Shown one piece after another: positions 61,799 to 64,000 of a stretch of DNA of 64,000 nt. Origin of the DNA: Burkholderia sp. Bp8992 (GTDB taxonomy: Bacteria; Pseudomonadota; Gammaproteobacteria; Burkholderiales; Burkholderiaceae). Each line of letters opens with the position of its first letter. Within the stretch, counting starts at the first letter, position 1. Location: assembly GCF_003853705.1 (NCBI RefSeq), contig NZ_QTQI01000006.1, positions 186,001 through 250,000 on the forward strand. Direction: 5' to 3'. The notes beneath the pieces were generated by a model. That model saw only the letters and a list, made by a program, of their open reading frames with translations, ran no database searches and was not told the DNA's origin. Made by a program: the position numbers and the translations under genes.

Positions 61799-64000
61799 TC
61801 AGAACGCCGTCCCGATCTGGAACTGGAATTTCTGGTACTGGTCGCCTTCGTGCTTCTGCAGCGGGAAGCCGAGGCTCAACTTCAGCGGGCCGATCGGCGA
61901 AATCCACGCGAGACCCACACCGTAGCCGTAACGCAGGCCGTTCGCGCCCGTACTCGTGCCGCCCGGCGCGTTGCCCCACACGTTACCGCCGTCGAGGAAC
62001 GTGAACACGCGCAGCGTGCGGTCGTAGCCCGTGCCCGGCAGCGGGAACGTCAGCTCGATGTTGCCGACCAGCATCTTCGAACCGCCGATCGGATCGTTCG
62101 TCTTCGTGTCGCGCGGGCCCAGCGAGCTCGGCTCGTAGCCACGCACGGAGCCGATACCGCCCGCGTAGTAGTTCTTGAAGATCGGGTACGGGTTGCCGAT
62201 GCCGTTACCGTAGCCGCCTTGCAGGTTCAGACCCAGGATGAAGCCGCGCGAGAACGAATAGTAGTACTGCGCCTGCAGGTCGGCCTTGTAGTACTGGATC
62301 TTGCCGACCGGCACGCCGTACTCCATGTTCGCCTGCGTGAAGTAGCCGCGGCTCGGGATCAGCGCACTGTCACGCGCGTCGCGCGACCATGCGACGGTCA
62401 GCGGCACCGTGTTCGACACGCGGCCGAACTGGTTCACGTAATCCTGGTAGCTCTGCGGCGTGTTCGAATCGACGTCGAGGCGGTTCTGCTCGAAGCCGGC
62501 GCCGAAGTAGACGGTATCGACTTCCGAGAACGGAATGCCGAACTTCAGGTTGCCGCCCGCGCTGATGATCCGGAAGCTCGAGCTCGTCGAATAGTAGAGC
62601 GGCTGGTACGTGCGGTAGAAGACGTCCGTGATCCGCTTGATGCCGTCGACCGTGAAATACGGGTCGACCTGCGTGACGGTCAGCGTACGGTAGCTCTTCG
62701 CGGTGTTGACGTTCACCGACAGGCTGGTACCCGAACCGAACACGTTGTCCTGCGACACGCCGGCCGACAGCACGACCTTGTCCGTCGACGAGAAGCCCGC
62801 GCCCAGCGTGATCGCACCGGTCGGTTTTTCGTCGACCTTCACGTTCACGTCGACCTGGTCGTTCGTGCCTTCCACCGGTATCGTCGTCACGTCGACGTTG
62901 GTGAAGTAGCCGAGACGGTTCACGCGATCCTTCGACAGCGCGAGGCGGTTCGAATCGAACCACGAGCTCTCGAGCTGGCGCATTTCGCGGCGCACCACTT
63001 CGTCGCGCGTGCGCGTGTTGCCGACGACGTTGATGCGGCGCACATACACACGGCGGCTCGGATCGACGACGAGGTTCAGGTTCACCTTGTGGTTCGCCTG
63101 GTCGATGTCCGGCTGCGCGTTGACGGTCGCGAACGCGTAACCGTATTCACCGAGCTTGTCGACGATCGACTTGGTGGTCTGCTGCAGCTTTTCGGCCGAG
63201 AAACGATCGCCCGGCTTGATCTTGATCAGCTTGTTGAGTTCGGCTTCGCGATCGAGCAGGTTGCCCGACAGCTTGATGCCCGACACCGTGTACGGCTCGC
63301 CTTCGTGCAGCGTGACCGTCAGGTACATGTCCTTCTTGTCGGGCGAGATCGACACCTGGGTCGACTCGATGTTGAATTCGAGGTAGCCGCGGTTCAGGTA
63401 GTACGAGCGCACGGCCTCGAGGTCGCCCGTGAGCTTTTCCTTCGAGTACAGGTCGTTCTTCGTGTACCAGGAGAACCAGTTCGGCGTCGACAGCTGCATC
63501 TCGTCGCGCAGCGTGCTGGTGCTGAACGCCTTGTTGCCGATGAAGTTGATCTGGCGGATCTTCGCGCTCGGGCCTTCGGCGACCGCGAACAGGATCGACA
63601 CGCGGTTCGCGTCGACCGGCGTGATCGTCGTCTTGACTTCCGCCGCATAGAAGCCGCGCGTCAGGTACTGGCGCTTGAGCTCCTGCTCCGCCTTGTCGAC
63701 GAGCGCCTTGTCGTAATAGCGGCCATCGGCGAGGCCGACGGCGCGCAGCGCCTTCGTCAGGTTGTCCTTGTCGAATTCCTTCGTGCCGGTGAAGTCGATC
63801 GACGCGATGGCCGGACGCTCCTGCACCTGCACGATGACGACGTTGCCTTGCGTGGCAATGCGCACGTCGTTGAAGAAGCCCGTCGCGTACAGCGCGCGGA
63901 TTGCTTCGGATGCCTTGTCGTCCGTGAAGGTATCGCCCTGCTTGATCGGCAGATAGGCGAACACCGAACCCGCTTCGACGCGCTGCAGCCCCTCGATCTT
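61799..64000 (-). CDS. bamA: Outer-membrane protein assembly factor BamA (5' part outside window)
   Basis: The C-terminal ~733 residues of BamA, the beta-barrel that inserts outer-membrane proteins. The frame stays open to the window edge, where KIEGLQRVEAGSVFAYLPIK belongs to the first POTRA domain; only the signal peptide and first strand are missing. POTRA 1-5 extend to about 350 residues into the visible part, then the 16-stranded barrel runs to the terminal Phe (FQIGTAF), the recognition aromatic of outer-membrane proteins. The lid-loop signature SVRGYEPSSLGPRD is present. It is the first visible gene of the lpx operon. Confidence 0.97.
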   Translation of the reverse strand, partial: KIEGLQRVEAGSVFAYLPIKQGDTFTDDKASEAIRALYATGFFNDVRIATQGNVVIVQVQERPAIASIDFTGTKEFDKDNLTKALRAVGLADGRYYDKALVDKAEQELKRQYLTRGFYAAEVKTTITPVDANRVSILFAVAEGPSAKIRQINFIGNKAFSTSTLRDEMQLSTPNWFSWYTKNDLYSKEKLTGDLEAVRSYYLNRGYLEFNIESTQVSISPDKKDMYLTVTLHEGEPYTVSGIKLSGNLLDREAELNKLIKIKPGDRFSAEKLQQTTKSIVDKLGEYGYAFATVNAQPDIDQANHKVNLNLVVDPSRRVYVRRINVVGNTRTRDEVVRREMRQLESSWFDSNRLALSKDRVNRLGYFTNVDVTTIPVEGTNDQVDVNVKVDEKPTGAITLGAGFSSTDKVVLSAGVSQDNVFGSGTSLSVNVNTAKSYRTLTVTQVDPYFTVDGIKRITDVFYRTYQPLYYSTSSSFRIISAGGNLKFGIPFSEVDTVYFGAGFEQNRLDVDSNTPQSYQDYVNQFGRVSNTVPLTVAWSRDARDSALIPSRGYFTQANMEYGVPVGKIQYYKADLQAQYYYSFSRGFILGLNLQGGYGNGIGNPYPIFKNYYAGGIGSVRGYEPSSLGPRDTKTNDPIGGSKMLVGNIELTFPLPGTGYDRTLRVFTFLDGGNVWGNAPGGTSTGANGLRYGYGVGLAWISPIGPLKLSLGFPLQKHEGDQYQKFQFQIGTAF

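Overview
The window looks like a stretch of a Burkholderia chromosome, most likely of the Burkholderia cepacia complex. The evidence is very high GC with strongly G/C-ending codons, beta-proteobacterial protein families throughout, and the gene order bamA-skp-lpxD-fabZ-lpxA-lpxB-rnhB-trmH. No rRNA, tRNA, CRISPR array, insertion sequence or prophage was recognised. Most of the window is core chromosome, with a few accessory modules set in it. Both edges cut a gene: mfd lacks its 5' part at the left and bamA lacks its 5' part at the right.

Layout. 1-4560: end of mfd, argE, a threonine dehydratase-like enzyme and a small DUF3574 lipoprotein. 4640-10975: a class A penicillin-binding protein (minus strand) diverging from a membrane-stress group (PspA/IM30, a TPR/Gly-rich membrane protein, MscL) and a small hypothetical. 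11040-12290: a hydroxyisobutyrate dehydrogenase-like enzyme and dodecin. 12425-26080: a purine/ureide catabolism region. 26300-28355: LD-carboxypeptidase, TadA and DUF1992. 28630-34210: a carboxylate-type MFS transporter diverging from a GntR regulator, an AprA-like flavoprotein, an AprB-like di-cluster ferredoxin, a HEAT-repeat protein and a DUF971 protein. 34310-37180: a second hydroxyacid dehydrogenase, Nudix, GNAT and a DEDDh exonuclease. 37450-40140: a TetR / Tat-exported hydrolase / NIPSNAP module. 40440-44240: guaA, a small membrane protein and guaB. 44515-49280: DUF2182, DUF899, an HTH regulator, a beta-propeller protein and an EamA transporter. 49320-52185: rnfH, ratA, smpB, qmcA and nfeD. 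52400-55990: ppsA diverging from its regulator ppsR. 56100-64000: trmH-like, rnhB, lpxB, lpxA, fabZ, lpxD, skp and bamA, the outer-membrane and lipid A operon.

How the genes work together. The purine region encodes a nearly complete route from urate to glyoxylate. PuuD is a membrane urate oxidase with a cytochrome c tail. UraH and UraD produce (S)-allantoin, an allantoin racemase and the PuuE allantoinase follow, and Alc and AllA release glyoxylate and urea. An NCS1 permease handles uptake, an 8-oxoguanine deaminase-type amidohydrolase feeds the route, and LysR and GntR/FCD proteins regulate it.

The most interesting candidate for an uncharacterised system is at 28634-34207. It pairs a protein resembling the alpha subunit of dissimilatory APS reductase with a minimal AprB-like ferredoxin of only 81 residues. 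Neither sat, qmo nor dsr genes are present in this window. The pair is translationally coupled to its own GntR/UTRA repressor and followed by HEAT and DUF971 genes that could be maturation or scaffold partners. A divergent MFS transporter suggests uptake of a small anionic substrate. The substrate is unknown.

All family assignments come from reading the sequence; no database search was run.
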